In this document: one piece after another, positions 1-12,100 of the stretch
Position numbering within the stretch: the first letter of the stretch is position 1
Layout: each line of letters begins with the position of its first letter
NCBI GenBank assembly: GCA_012274445.1
Contig: JAAROD010000007.1
Span: forward strand, 124,001-188,000
Length of the DNA: 64,000 bases
Source of the DNA: Sclerotiophoma versabilis
Taxonomy: Eukaryota > Ascomycota > Dothideomycetes > Pleosporales > Didymellaceae
Reading direction: 5' to 3'
Program-made: the position numbers and the translations under genes
Notes under the pieces: generated by a model
What the model saw: only the letters and a program-made list of their open reading frames with translations
Told to the model about the DNA's origin: nothing
Database searches by the model: none

Positions 1-2778
1 CGATGGTGTTTGGACCGGAGAACGCTACCAACCATTTCCCAGCCGGCTATCTCTACAACGCGCCGAACCCAGATCCTCCCGAGAATGCACAGGTGCGCTT
101 CTTAGTCCCTCCTACAGTCAGAGACGACGTTACCAGGCATGACCAGTACGATGTTGCCCTTAACCCACCACCATTTGATTGGACAGAGTTTCCGGCCATC
201 AAGCAAGCCTTCACACAAGCCACTGGAGCTACTAGCAATGCTGGAAGTGTTATTTCTACTCACAACGAGGAAGGAGAGAATGTTGCCATTGGTTATGGTG
301 TAGTCAGCAGCCCCATGGTTGACTGGGTTGTCATCATCGAGCAGACGCACGGCGAAGTATGGGGACCTATCTATCATCTGCGCAACGTCATCATCGCCTG
401 CGTATTCGGCACAATGGGTGCTATGCTACTCCTAACCTTTCCTATCGCGCACTACTCGAGTCGCCCGATTCGACGCCTACGAGACGCTACGAAGAAGACG
501 GTTGCGCCTCACCTTTTCGAAGACGACGTAAGCCTGAGTTCCGGCAATGATGGTGCGAACGACGGCCACGACGAAGTCCTTGCCCGCAAGGAAGGCTTCT
601 TTGGCCAGATCATCCATTACAGGAGGAATCAGAAAGCCAACAAAGCTGAGAAGAGAGAGGCGGAAAGGAGACGACAGTTTCGCATTCCTGGCAAGGTCAA
701 GGACAGGAAACACCTGATCCACGACGAATTGACCGATCTTACCAAAACCTTCAACGAGATGACGGACGAACTTATGATGCAGTATGAGAGACTTGAGGAG
801 AGGGTACAGCAGAGGACAGCTGAGCTCAACGAGAGCAAGAAGGCTGCTGAAGCGGCTAACGAGAGCAAGACCTTGTTCATTGCTAACATCTCACACGAAC
901 TCAAAACACCGCTTAATGGCATCTTGGGTATGTGCGCAGTCTGCATGTCTGAAGACGATCCGGTGAAGCTAAGAAGATCTCTTGGTATCATCTATAAAAG
1001 TGGTGATCTCCTTCTGAATCTTCTGACTGACCTTCTTACATTCAGTAAGAACCAGGTTGGACAGCAGCTAAGCTTGGATGAGAAGGAATTTAGGTTACGT
1101 GATATCAGTTCCCAAGTCTTGGCTATTTTCGACAAGCAGGCGAAAGAGGGTGGCATCAATCTGAACGTACGATTCGAGGGACCCTACGATGCCAACCTGA
1201 ATGATGATGGACGACCAAATCACGCCGGCGATCTGGGACCTTTCGGACTCGGACGGCTCAAGGACATGGTTCTCTACGGAGACCAGCATCGAATCCTGCA
1301 AGTTGTGATCAACCTCGTATCGAACAGTTTGAAGTTCACACCTCTAGGTGGTAATGTCACCATGACCATACGCTGCACCGGGGAAGCGCATATGACTGAT
1401 AGTCGAAAGGCTTCACTGGCTTCTAGGCAAAGTTCAGCGAGGAATTCAAAGAATCGATTCAGGGCGACAAGTTCAGAAGTAGGGTCAATGTCGACCACAA
1501 GCCCCAACGGCTTTGCAACAGCAAACCACATCAATCCACTCGAGAAGCCGAACGCCTACTCACACGTCATGATCTCAGACCGAGCAGCAACGCCTCCTCC
1601 TGGGCGATGGCTGGCTTTCGAATTCGAGGTTGAAGATACTGGGCCTGGTATCCCTGAGGACATTCACGCCAAGATTTTCGAACCTTTTGTGCAAGGTGAC
1701 TTGGGTCTCAGTAAGAAGTACGGTGGAACTGGTCTTGGGTTGAGTATTTGCTCGCAGTTGGCTAGCTTGATGAAGGGTACCATTGGCTTGAAGAGTGAGG
1801 TTGGACACGGCAGTGTATTCACCATGTCAATACCGCTCAAGCACCTCTCAAGTCGCGCCGACAGCACGGCCAGTTCACAGGTCGACCCTAGTTCGCGACG
1901 GAATTCCTCTGTCGATGAGCCCCGCGCTGCGTCACGGGAAGATGCTCGGTCCGTACGCTCGGGGCACTCAATTAAAAGTGCCCCCAGTCCTGTTCCTGTC
2001 GTAAACGCCAACGCTGCTGCTGCCGGGACTACTGCGGGTCCGGTCGCATTCGAACAAGATTCAAAACCCCGCCTGGTTGGCTTGAGCCAGCCTTTCTTCG
2101 CGTCAAACGCTCCTTTGGAGTCGCCCAACTCACAAACAGCGGCAATGCAGCGCGTGGAAGCCGAAGCCACCAAGGGTGGCAAAAAGATCAAAGTTCTTGT
2201 TGCGGAAGATAACACGACAAATCAGATCGTGGTCATGCGCATGCTCAAGCTGGAGGACGTGTATGATGTAACAGTAGCGAAAGACGGTCAAGAGGCTCTG
2301 GACATGGTCAAAGAGAGCATGAAGGCAGGAGAGCCGTACAACCTGATCTTCATGGACGTGCAAATGCCAAACATGGATGGTCTGGACTCAACAAGGCTGA
2401 TTCGACAGTCTGGTTTCAGCGCTCCCATTGTCGCTCTGACCGCCTACGCTGAAGAGGTACGTACTTGCAATGTATTCCAAGTCACACATGCTAACAATAC
2501 TTCAGTCCAATGTCAAGCAATGTATGGAATCCGGCATGGACTTTTTCCTGTCAAAACCCATTCGGCGACCCGCGCTCAAACACGTTCTCAAGACCTACTG
2601 TCCTCCCATTGTAGAAGAAGACGAAGGCGGAGACAAAACGCCACCCAAGAACTCACCAAATCCGTCGACTCTCGCACCGATAAACACGTCCGCTGGTCAA
2701 ACAAAGGCACCATTTTCTTTAAAAGTCGGAACGAGCGAGCACATTGATTCACCCGCAATTTCGCCGGGAACGAATTGA
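1..2778 (+). CDS. SLN1: SLN1-type transmembrane hybrid histidine kinase (5' partial)
   Basis: A sensor kinase feeding the phosphorelay that controls the HOG osmostress MAP-kinase pathway at the plasma membrane (family knowledge). The visible protein has about 908 residues. It begins inside the extracellular domain, so the first membrane segment and true start lie left of the window. In order: end of the sensor domain, a membrane segment at about 128-150, a HAMP-like linker and coiled coil, the H-box with phospho-accepting His about 298 (ISHELKTPLNG), the N-box (QVVINLVSNSLKF), G1 (EDTGPGIP), G2 (GGTGLGLS), a Ser/Ala-rich spacer, then a receiver domain with phospho-Asp about 785 in FMDVQMPNMDG and Lys in LSKP. 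The receiver is split by a 49-bp intron (2457-2505, CTAAC branch); splicing keeps the frame and the stop ends at 2778. All catalytic boxes are present, so it looks functional. Confidence 0.93.
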
Positions 2779-3377
2779 GTTCGCTCAAGTTTCTTTTCTA
2801 CAATCGTTTGGCTCGATACCCTATGATCTTGTAATGCATGGTCCATGATTTCCGTTACTTCTACCCTCCTAATTCTAGTATATTACACATAAAGCATGGC
2901 GCTGGGTGGGATATAAAGTGGAGTTCAACAAAACAGATGGAACGGCGTTTTTCCTTTTAGCATTCGACACGATGGAAGAAGATTTGAGGAATGAGCCAAT
3001 CTTCTAGTATATATATTAGGGGTGATTACACAGCGAAATCTGCGAGTAGTGTCTCTGGTGAGAAAGGCCGGAATGCTTACAATTGTTCAATGTAAGACTT
3101 GTGGCGCACATGCTCTGCGGCTACCTCGATTATGTTTTTGTACATGTAATGGTACACAACAATAAAATGTCCGTTGCAGCGCTGCTTGCTCGTGCTCGAG
3201 AAAATCTCTGCCATCTAATTCCGGTCATGCGGAAACACGCTTCGATTGAAGCAAATGACGTCAACATGTTGCGCAAACCCCAAAATCTACGGTACTACTC
3301 AAAGTGTCTAGCCATCTTCATAACATCAAGCCAACAATAGTCTGCTCTGCACACTACACTATCGGAAAGTTAACAAT
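2779..3377. other. Intergenic, no gene seen
   Basis: AT-rich 3' flank of the kinase gene and 5' flank of the glycosylase gene, both on the plus strand. Short open frames here have no protein-like composition. A short TATA-rich stretch (tatatatatt, about 3007-3017) is visible but lies too far from the next start to be assigned. Confidence 0.5.
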
Positions 3378-4355
3378 ATGCCACGAACACGTTCGACACA
3401 AACCGGGGCCATGGTCAGGACAATGCCTTCGAGTGATGATGAGCTCTCTGAACCACCAGATGCCCTTTCGTCACCGCCATCTACATCGTTCAAAGGTCAA
3501 ATAGCAAAGTATCAGTATGCCAAAGGCTCAACCAAGGGGAACGATACGCCAGCATCTACAACTCCGCCATCAGCAAAGCGGTCACGCACTACCACCATGG
3601 TCGGCTCCAAACTCACTACATCCACAATCCCTTCATCATCGCCACGACCAGCAAAGAAGCTGCGAAAGTCCAGCAAATATGCGGATCCCTCCACATACGC
3701 TCACCTCTCTCCCCTAGTCGATATTCTAGAGCCGAATTTGATATGCGTTTTTGTCGGCACCAACCCTGGCGTCAGCACTGCGCTCCACGGGCACGCCTAC
3801 GCACACCCATCGAACCATTTCTGGAGGCTCTTGCACTCATCCGGTCTCACCGATCGGCGTCTCGCGCCCAGCGAAGACAGAAGTTTGCCAGCAAAGTATT
3901 GCATGGGCAACACCAACATTGTTTCCCGCCCGTCCAAAGACGCAGCAGAACTCAGTAAAGAAGAAATGACCGAAGGCACTCGCGAGTTGGAGCGCAAATT
4001 TGCGTTGTACAAGCCGGAGGCGGTGTGTATTGTAGGGAAGGGAATATGGGAGGCGATTTGGCGGTTCAAATATGCACGCAACATGAAAAAGGAAGAGTTC
4101 AGATATGGGTGGCAGGACGAGAGGCATAACATGGGTAGAGACGATAAGGAGCCGGAGTGGGAGGGGAGCAGAGTGTTTGTTACAACGAGTACGAGTGGTT
4201 TGGCGGCGAGTTTGAAGCCGGCGGAGAAGGAGGCGATTTGGAAGCCGTTTGGGGAGTGGGTACAGCAGAGAAGAGAGCAGAGGGGGTTTGTGCCTGGTGA
4301 GGTCAGAGTGGAGGTTGTTGTTGAAGAGGTAACCAGAGACAAGAAGACAGCTTGA
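3378..4355 (+). CDS. thp1: G/T(U) mismatch-specific DNA glycosylase (TDG/MUG family)
   Basis: Removes uracil or thymine mispaired with guanine in the base-excision repair pathway, in the nucleus. A single-exon 325-residue protein. The first 105 residues are basic, Ser/Thr/Pro-rich and probably disordered. The catalytic fold starts at about 118 with the CVFVGTNPGVSTALHGHAYA stretch; GTNPG carries the family Asn (about N129) that activates water. Next come HPSNHFWRLLHSSGL, a typical UDG-superfamily segment, a central part (VCIVGKGIWEAIW), and the late loop VTTSTSGLAAS. This loop corresponds to the family's SSSA-type minor-groove loop but has Thr-Ser-Gly where relatives often have Ser-Ala. The gene symbol follows the fission yeast homologue. 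An in-frame upstream start is not available; this ATG is the first in the frame. Confidence 0.9.
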   Translation: MPRTRSTQTGAMVRTMPSSDDELSEPPDALSSPPSTSFKGQIAKYQYAKGSTKGNDTPASTTPPSAKRSRTTTMVGSKLTTSTIPSSSPRPAKKLRKSSKYADPSTYAHLSPLVDILEPNLICVFVGTNPGVSTALHGHAYAHPSNHFWRLLHSSGLTDRRLAPSEDRSLPAKYCMGNTNIVSRPSKDAAELSKEEMTEGTRELERKFALYKPEAVCIVGKGIWEAIWRFKYARNMKKEEFRYGWQDERHNMGRDDKEPEWEGSRVFVTTSTSGLAASLKPAEKEAIWKPFGEWVQQRREQRGFVPGEVRVEVVVEEVTRDKKTA

Positions 4356-5581
4356 ATAACCAAGCTATTAAGCGCTGCATCTTAGCCTGGTTGGAATGAC
4401 TGTAGTGCGGATCTTTGACGCGAGTCCTCACGAGGTACTTCTGACAGGTTTCGAAGATGCAAGCAAGACCCTGAGACCCTCGAGCTGTCAACGCCTCGGT
4501 CCGTTGTGCTTCCCATTCATTCGTGGCTGCAAAGCCCAACCCCTGACCTAGGCCAGCGTCCTGAACGGCGTCCCGGATATAGCCGCTTCGATACCAAAGA
4601 ACTGCTGTGCCATTTTCTCACTGACCATTCACCTGCTCGCTCTGACACTCCACACCTTCAAACTTCTTACACCCACACCTAGCATGCGCCACATTCTCTC
4701 GTCAATGCAGCTAAGCCATTGTTACAATACACAATACAGCGATACGCTGCGGTGTCAAGGACACATTCACCGCAAAGCCACCGTGAGTGGGCCCGTCAAA
4801 ACTTGCCACTCGACCCCTGCTGGCGCCACACTAGGGAGTAGGTAGCCCCTGTCTAGTGTTCGGATATTCGGCACTCTTGCATATTCGAGCAACCTCACCT
4901 CACATCGCAATCTTGCAATTCTGTGATCTTCATCCGCAAAACATCGATTTGGGCAAGGTTCACGTTGCACCGGTGGGACAACGGCGACGTAACTATTAGA
5001 GAGCATGAGATTGATGGCTTTCACTCTTGCAGTTCTCGTTCACTGCCAGTCCCAGGCCGTTCAACGTAATGCACTCAGTCATGCGCCTCACCTCTTCTTA
5101 ATGCCAAGATGTTCTATCCACGCGTACCGCAGCGCCCAGCCGCCAGGATGAAGAGTCTTGTAACGGTGGCTTCGTGCGGTCCACTCACTGCCACATTCGT
5201 TGCTGCCCTTTCTTGTCTTCTGCATGGGCCGCCCAGCTGTGCGCGGAGACCGCACCGGGGCATCCACAGCCGCCATCTCTCGCAGCGTTTGGAAGCTGGC
5301 GTGTGCGGCCGATACGCGGGTCTTCGTGTTCATTTGACTGCCGCCCTGCGCCTTGTTTGGTGCCGGAGATCCGGCCCCTTGTCGTCAGCTATAAGTGTTT
5401 GTGAGCCCCGTTTGCACAGCCCTACATAAGGACCCTTTCGTCTGCCACAGCACCTGCCACACTTTTCGACGCCGAGAGCATCACCTCTGCCACCATCTAC
5501 GCCTCAATACCAGCCATACCTCTAGCCACACCGGGAGCCTAAATCAACCACACCTCTACTTGAAATAGACAATAAGCCATA
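4356..5581. other. Intergenic with likely promoter of the CYSTM gene
   Basis: A 1.2-kb gap between two plus-strand genes. Open frames are short, overlap on both strands and lack recognisable domains. The last 200 bp include a TATA-like ctataag and a CA/CT-rich leader, which fits the promoter and 5' UTR of the small gene that follows. Confidence 0.5.
5389..5395 (+). promoter_or_regulatory. TATA-like element upstream of the CYSTM gene
   Basis: The heptamer ctataag lies about 190 bp before the ATG at 5582 and is followed by a pyrimidine- and CA-rich leader typical of fungal 5' UTRs. This is a sequence match only. Confidence 0.3.
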
Positions 5582-5899
5582 ATGTCTTACCAGCAGCCAA
5601 ACCAAGGGTACTACAACCAGCCACCGCAGCAGGGCCAGTACATGCAAGGACCACCTCCGCCGCAGCAGGTAAAACTTCCCGTCTTTTCTGAAATGAAGCT
5701 TTTCAGAGTTGGAGAATTGCCAAGTGCAGCTTACTAACAGTGAGTGCAGATGTACTACCAGCAGGGGCCGCCGCCGCCGCCGCAGGAAGAGAAGAAGGAC
5801 CGTGGATGTCTGGCTGCTTGTCTGGCGACACTGTGTTGTTGTTGGCTGTGTGGTGAGACATGCGAGTGCTGTCTGGACTGCTTTGATTGCTGCTGCTGA
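5582..5899 (+). CDS. Small cysteine-rich CYSTM-domain protein
   Basis: Two exons joined across an 81-bp intron (5669-5749, CTAAC branch at about 5733) give a 78-residue protein, which is why it does not show as a long open frame. The N-terminal 43 residues are Gln/Pro/Tyr-rich (YQQPNQGYYNQPP type repeats, then a proline run). A short charged hinge (EEKKDRG) follows. The C-terminal 30 residues form the Cys-rich block CLAACLATLCCCWLCGETCE, continuing to CCLDCFDCCC at the stop. This is the layout of CYSTM proteins, tail-anchored or palmitoylated membrane proteins linked to stress tolerance in yeasts and plants (family knowledge). Its exact role here is not known. Confidence 0.85.
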
Positions 5900-6294
5900 G
5901 CACCGGGCGCACACTGCTCGGAGGAGAGGGGAGAAGTTACGGACGATGCACACACAAGACACTCTGCTACATTTCCTACGTGTTCATACGCGAGATATCC
6001 ACACAAGCCACGGCTTCACACGGAGGGGATGGAGAATGCAGGACGGAGTTCGGTATAGTGGGTTAATCGGTTGGGTTCGATCATAGCCATGAATTTCATT
6101 CCATTTCATAAAGGAAACGAAAGGTTCCCAAGTTGGATGTGGGGAGGTTGTACATCAATTCCCTACGCCATGCTAACCATGGTCTTGCTGAGTGAAAGAG
6201 AAAATTGAGAGCTAGGAAAAATCGGCCGTTGCTATCTCTTTACGCGTACGTGCTTACACAACTGTTACGAGCGACAATCGAGAGCGCGAGGCTG
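5900..6294. other. Convergent 3' region
   Basis: The space between the stop of the plus-strand CYSTM gene and the stop of the minus-strand WW gene. It probably holds both 3' UTRs. Nothing else is seen. Confidence 0.5.
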
Positions 6295-7477
6295 CTAGTC
6301 TGAATCGTACGCCTCTTGGAGCTCCTCCTGATACTCTTCCTGCGCCTCAATGAGCTCCTGGCGCTTCTCCTCGAGCGACTCACGATCACTACTGGAGATG
6401 GAGTCGCCGTCTGCATCGTGAGTGGGGACCGGGGGAGGCTCCTGGAAGGCATGATCGCCGTACGGGTCGCTCGCATAAGGGTCATCAGCAGGGGGTGCGG
6501 CGGCATACGCGGCCGGTGCAGCAGCTGCAGCAGCAGCAGGGGGTGCGTAGTTCTGCTGCTTCTCATCATCAGAAGAGTCATCGGCTGCCCCGTGTTAGCT
6601 TGTCACATCTCAAGTTTGAGGCAGGTGACATACCCAGCTCGTGGCCAATCCAGGCACCAGCGGCGATACCTCCAATACCCGCGGCAGCGAGCATGGCGGT
6701 CGAGTGGCCCTTGTCCTTCTTCTCCTTTTCAGGCTTGTAGGGATCAGCAGGCGCGCCAGGCGCTGTGTTGTAGTCGTGTCCACTATGTCCGTGAGTGTTG
6801 CCAAAGAGACCACGCTCACCAGGGCCAGCTCCGGCAACATAGGGAGCGTTGGGACCTGGAGGAGCATAGGGACCAGGAGGCAGGTTGGAGGGAGGATCCC
6901 ATTGGGTGCGACCTGTGGCCTGCTCTACGTAGCTGTTTCGCGTCAGCACATGAAACCTCAGATCTTTGATGAGTGACTTACTACCAGCGCTGGCTGTTCT
7001 GGTCCCACTGCTGAACCCAGCCAGGTGGCATTGGTGGAGGAGCACCATACGGCGCTGGAGGACCTTGAGGGGTTGGAGGACCTTGGCTGTACTGCTGAGG
7101 AGGGTAGCCCTGGGGTTGACCGTAGCCCTGTGGCGGCTGGCCGTAACCCGGAGGAGGCGGCTGGCCATAACCTTGGGGAGGCGCTCCATATTGCTGTTGT
7201 TGTGGCTGGCCATACTGCTGCTGAGGTGGCCCGCTGTGGTCTCCACTGTAGTAGCCATCGGAGAGACCACGGTCACCTGGAGCTGCACCGCCAGGTGGCC
7301 CATGAGAGTCACTGTGAGAAAGTTGAGGAGGTTGAGAACTTGAGGTGGAGGGGTCTATTTGCCAGTCAGAAGTAGTCTTTTGTTGAACTGTATGTGCAAG
7401 AGCTTACCAGTGGGCTTGTCCTTAGGCTTGTCGTCGTCGTCAAGCAACTCCTTCATCTTCTTCTTGAGGAAATCCAT
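6295..7477 (-). CDS. WW-domain protein with Q/G/Y-rich repeats and glycine zipper
   Basis: Four exons (7477-7408, 7354-6982, 6932-6634, 6584-6295) separated by introns of 53, 49 and 49 bp give 343 residues with all frames consistent. A charged N-terminus (MDFLKKKMKELLDDDDKPKD) leads into a Ser/Pro stretch, then imperfect GYGQPP / QQYGQP repeats of prion-like composition. A WW domain at about 130-165 has both signature Trp residues and the closing Pro (PPGWVQQWD ... RWYYVEQATGRTQWDPP); it is cut by the second intron. After a Gly/Pro linker comes a glycine-zipper-like helix, AAAGIGGIAAGAWIGHEL, and then an acidic, Ala/Pro- and Glu-rich tail ending YDSD. WW domains bind proline-rich partners; the zipper suggests membrane association or self-assembly. 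The function is not known. The first acceptor (aatag, 7355-7359) was chosen because it alone restores the frame. Confidence 0.82.
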
Positions 7478-9199
7478 GCTAACGGTATAATGGCAAGCAC
7501 TTGAGAACAAAGTACTTTGTGATGTAGGTGATGGTAAACCAAGGAAGAGGAGGGGAATAAGAGTGCAAGAATCCACGCGGGGTGACTATTTAAACAAGCA
7601 GTGCCCGCAGTGTCGAGCACAGTCCACCCACAGCGGGCTCGAGGAACCCCTCGGTGCCATGCAGAACAACCACAGCCACTCGAGAATTTGCCTAAGTAGT
7701 ACAGACGGCTTGTCGATGAATTGGGAGGGGGGGCGCCGGGGCAGCTGAGTACACACCGTTTGTATGGCGGGAATGTCAATAAAAGTGGGGGTCTGCGAGG
7801 GTCTGGTGCTTCTGGCGGTTAGTATGGACTTCATGGGATATGAGTAGTGGGTTAGCAACGCTTGGCGGGTAGGACAATTGGTCTCTTCTACTATGCGGGT
7901 TCAGTAACGCTTCTCCAGTATGTAAAGTTTTAGCTCAGCTCCACAGGCGGTTTGACCCGTGAGTAGCGGACAGGTGTTTTGAGCGCCCGAAACTATGTGG
8001 ATCAGAGTGGATTGATGGGTGCCTCATCAAGCAAGGATTGAGTGCCAGCTACCAGCGTTCTTGCGTAAGTACAGTGGCGGGAGTCATCCGTTCTGTAATC
8101 GCACAATGGTAGTGGGGTGGCTTGGGCGCAGCCACAGATAAATGGCGCAGGAAGAGCAGCTAAGGGCTTGGCAGTCGTGCGTCTGCGCTGCATCGTGAGT
8201 CGGGCGCGAGAATGACAACAACGATTGGTATGAGAAAACTTCCCACGTCCCTCGTCGCACCCAGTCTTCTGTGAGACATGTGTCGTTGTGAGAAGCTCGA
8301 GCGATGACCTGTCTTCGACTGCTATGTGCAGATGGAAGTCTTGGGTCATGTAAAGGAGGCTGCAGTGGGAAGCTATTTGGTTCAGAATAACTGGACAAGA
8401 AAAAACAGAAAACTGTGATAGAGAAAGAGAGAATGAGGGTGGCCGCTGATGTTGGTGTTGTACACCACGATAACGGGCTCACTGTTACGGGCTGCGACGA
8501 GGCTGATGATTGCGACAGAGATTCACATGATCAGATTCACGTGACTTTACGTGAATAAACAAGCCCGATCAGAGGGAGAAGGCGGCCGCATCCGTACGAC
8601 TGGAATAGGGTTCAGAATAATGAGAAAGTTCCACAGAAACAACGCTGCTGGGCAGACAGGTTTCAGAGTCGACGTGTTTTGGTGTTGCAAACAGTCGACC
8701 CGTAAGCGGACGTTCGAGTTTCTGCCGCCGAAGGTCTGGAACGCGTTAATAGTGGAGCTAGAAATACCATGCATGACGTCGCGACCAAAAATGCCACGAG
8801 CACGAGGCGCGAGGCTCCATGTCAGTCCTTTCAGGCAGGTGCTCTGCAGTTGTTTCAGGGCATCAAAAATCAAATTGCATGGTAGGGAGGAGCACATGAA
8901 ACAAGGGTTCAAGGCTGATCAGCCCTGCAGACTGCTGCAGGTATCTTTGAGCGTTCCTGAGGCCCTTGTTGAGATCGTCGAATACTGTCCGTGTTCAGAT
9001 CCAGGCTGGCTGACGCAAGATCTCCGGCTCCTAACCGCTTCGATGCATCGTTCAAGGGCTGAGCTGGAGACGGACAACTGCCCGATAGTTGCGTGAGGCG
9101 CGACAAGAGCAGACAGTCCCCCATTGTCCTCGTTTCCCACGCTCCATGTGTTGTTCTTTGCGCGAAAGATCCCATAGCCCACCGTGATCGTCATCGCCG
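7478..9199. other. Divergent intergenic region between WW gene and histidine kinase
   Basis: A 1.7-kb gap shared by the promoters of a minus-strand and a plus-strand gene. Several open frames of 60-180 codons overlap on both strands but show no domain or sensible composition. The one distinct element is the CACGTG-containing inverted repeat listed separately. Confidence 0.5.
8536..8555. promoter_or_regulatory. Inverted repeat with CACGTG core
   Basis: A perfect 7-bp inverted repeat, ttcacgt and acgtgaa, spaced by 6 bp. The left arm overlaps a CACGTG E-box. A related attcacatga sits 10 bp upstream. Such palindromes are bound by bHLH or bZIP regulators. It lies in the divergent promoter region about 1.06 kb from the WW start and 0.65 kb from the kinase start. 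Confidence 0.35.
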
Positions 9200-12100
9200 A
9201 TGCCCATGCAGGGCTGGTTAGCTAGCGTCGACGCTTGGAACACTCAAGACTCGAGCACCCCAGGCTGGCCCGCGGCGGCATTGGACCTCAAGCAGCCGAC
9301 GTCTGCGCTCCTCGGCCCTGACAGTCTAGTATGTCCGCGGACTGACAAAGTCGCGCGTGCTGGCTGGCTCTTGCTCCAACAGACACAGAGGGAAACGGGC
9401 CTTCCCATGTCAACGCAGCCGAGATCAATATTCACCGGAGCAACACCGTCATCTACGAGCCCTGAGGACCGCCGCCCCAGCACTCTCGAGCACCACGAGG
9501 CCCCAAACCCGCCGCCAGAGGGCTCGCAATCTCCCACGCCCACCAGGCAGCCCTCCAGCGCTCTGTTCCCGCCGCTCGAACGCCCGTGGTTGCTGAAGAG
9601 GCCGCTCGACGTCCTCACATCGACCCCGCGTCCCTCTTCTGCGCCCTTGGCTGGTGGTGAGGCACTCGAGGCGCCGCAGCCCGTCACAACGCCGCCCACA
9701 GTTGCCGGCATCAAGAGATCAGCACCGCACACACGTGACGGCCCGCCCGCGAGCGAACCTCTACACAAGCGTCGACGAGTGCATACCCGCGCACGCCACT
9801 CTCTCGACCTCTTCGACTGCGCCACTAGCCGATCACTCCGCTACGACGGACAGCCACTGTCCCCGCTATTCTTCTCGTCCAAGCGCGCTCGGCCACATCT
9901 GCCTGCGCGCTTCTCCAGCTCGGAAGCTGCCGCGAGGATGCTGAGCAAGACGCGGGGCGAGGATGGCGGCATCAAGACAGTAACCTTGGCCCGAGGCACC
10001 TTCAGCGGTCTGAGCCCACCTGGCACGACGAGCGTAACGAGTGGGAGGAGTTCTGAGCGCTCTAGTATGCCGCGCACATCTTCGCCAGACGCGCGCGACC
10101 GAACTGATCCTCTGAAGCTTCTGGGCTCTGTTGGCGTGGTGGAACTACTAGAATACGATACAAGACCTACCTTTATCGTGGACATCGGCGACTATACCAA
10201 CTATGCGCCCGAATCATCCACTCTACAAATCCTTTTTGCCAACAATGCCCTGCGCTCGAATTCATCGTTATGGGAGGCTGTTGCTGGGAAGTCGCCTGAA
10301 CAAAATGCAGATGAGGTATCGTCACATGCATCCAACCAGTTTCGTGGCTGGCTATTAACCACTGCGACGCAAGGAGCCGAATGGCACGCAAACCCTACCC
10401 CTGTAGAGCATGGCGGCATAGTATGGTCATGCTATACATTAAGAAAACGTTTACGAGTAGTCTCTGGACCAACGCCACCGATGACTGCAGCTGAAGTACC
10501 GTCCACGAGCGCCTCGATGGAGTTCGCAATTCCATCAGCGTCATCTCTTGGGCATCTTTCGGGCCGCACCTTAGATACGGCTTCGCCATCGTATCAGCCC
10601 ACTGAGCAACAGGATTATTTCGGCCCACCAGCAAGCCAAGAAAGCGAAGATCCAAATCCGCTGAACACCATGACACACAACCACATGAGCAACACGGTGG
10701 TCAATGCTTCCAGTAATAGTAGTGGATCGAAACCACATTCCAATCATCCAACATTACCTTCAATAGAGGATCTGTCCTTTACAAACGAGTGCGTTCTGAG
10801 GGCTCACAGTGCAGGCGACGTTGACTCTTTTCATAGAGAACCGAAAGCATCCCAGGACCGCGATGTGGGCTTTTTCGATTGGACGAGACTAGCATTGTCA
10901 TCCTCCCTACCGAGACACATTCAATTTGCACGCTCTATAGACTGGGCGTCAACTCCCCTTGGGCCCATCGAGTACTGGTCGAATGATCTTCGAGCCATGT
11001 GCAACTTGATTATGTAAGTCATCGATGGCTAAGGCATGCCATTCGTCGCAAAGAGCTGATGAGTTTCTAGGGCGAGTCCTCACCCAGCTGCTATGTACTG
11101 GGGAGAGGAGCTAGTCGCCATCTACAACGAGGCGTATATTGGTGCGTATCGCTTGGGTGGTTACACTGCTATTCAACTGACGTGTTGCAGGGCTGGCCGG
11201 TCAAAAACATCCCACGCTAATGGGCCAAAGTTATAAAGTCGCATGGGCAGAGATCTGGGATGAAGTGAAGGACGTATTCACCAATGCTCGTCTGACTGGT
11301 CAAGCCACGATGAAGGACGATGACTGCCTGTTTATGAAGCGCAGCGGTTTCTTAGAGGAGACATACTTCTCTTGGTCGATCATTCCTATGGTTGGAGAAG
11401 ATGGTACAGTAATGGGACTGTACAACCCAGCTTTTGAGAAAACAAGGCGAAAGATTGCTGAACGGCGAATGCTCACCCTTCGCGAAGTCGGTGAACGAAC
11501 AGCGACAGCGAGAGACGTGAAAGGATTTTGGGATCAGGTCCTGGTTGCGTTGACCGAGAACGAATTCGACACACCCTTTATCATGTTATACTCGGTCTCC
11601 GACGAAAGCGACAGCGATTCCTCTTCCCTGCACTCTAGCAGTCTATTGGGTGCCAAGCACTGTTTCCTGGAGGGCTCTTTGGGAGTGCCCAGCGGTCACC
11701 GGGCCGCTCCTGAACAGATCGATTTGAAAGAGGGCCATGAAGGCTTTGGACCCGTCTTTCGCGAAGTTATGAAGACTGATAAGCCTGCCGTCATCAGTAT
11801 TGGGTCAGGTGACCTACCTGCGTCCATGATGGATGGTCTTGAGTGGCGGGGTTTTGGCGACGCCTGCCGGGATGTGGTGGTGTGCCCTATTCATCCTACT
11901 ACAGGCGAAACGATTCTGGGTTTTCTGGTAATGGGTGTTAATCCACGCAGACCTTACGATGATGACTACAACCTTTTCGTTCAGCTGTTGAGCCGGCAGC
12001 TCGCGACATCCCTGGCTTCGGTAGTACTTTTTGAAGAGGAAATTCGAAGAGGTCAAAAGGCTGCAAGGTTGGCAGCAGAGGATCGATACAACCTGTCTAC

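Noticed and set aside
1664..2215. 183-codon minus-strand frame inside the SLN1 gene
   Set aside because: Antisense shadow of the kinase ATPase region.
8551..9096. 181-codon plus-strand open frame
   Set aside because: No domain, odd composition, overlapping frames on the other strand, and it lies in a promoter region.
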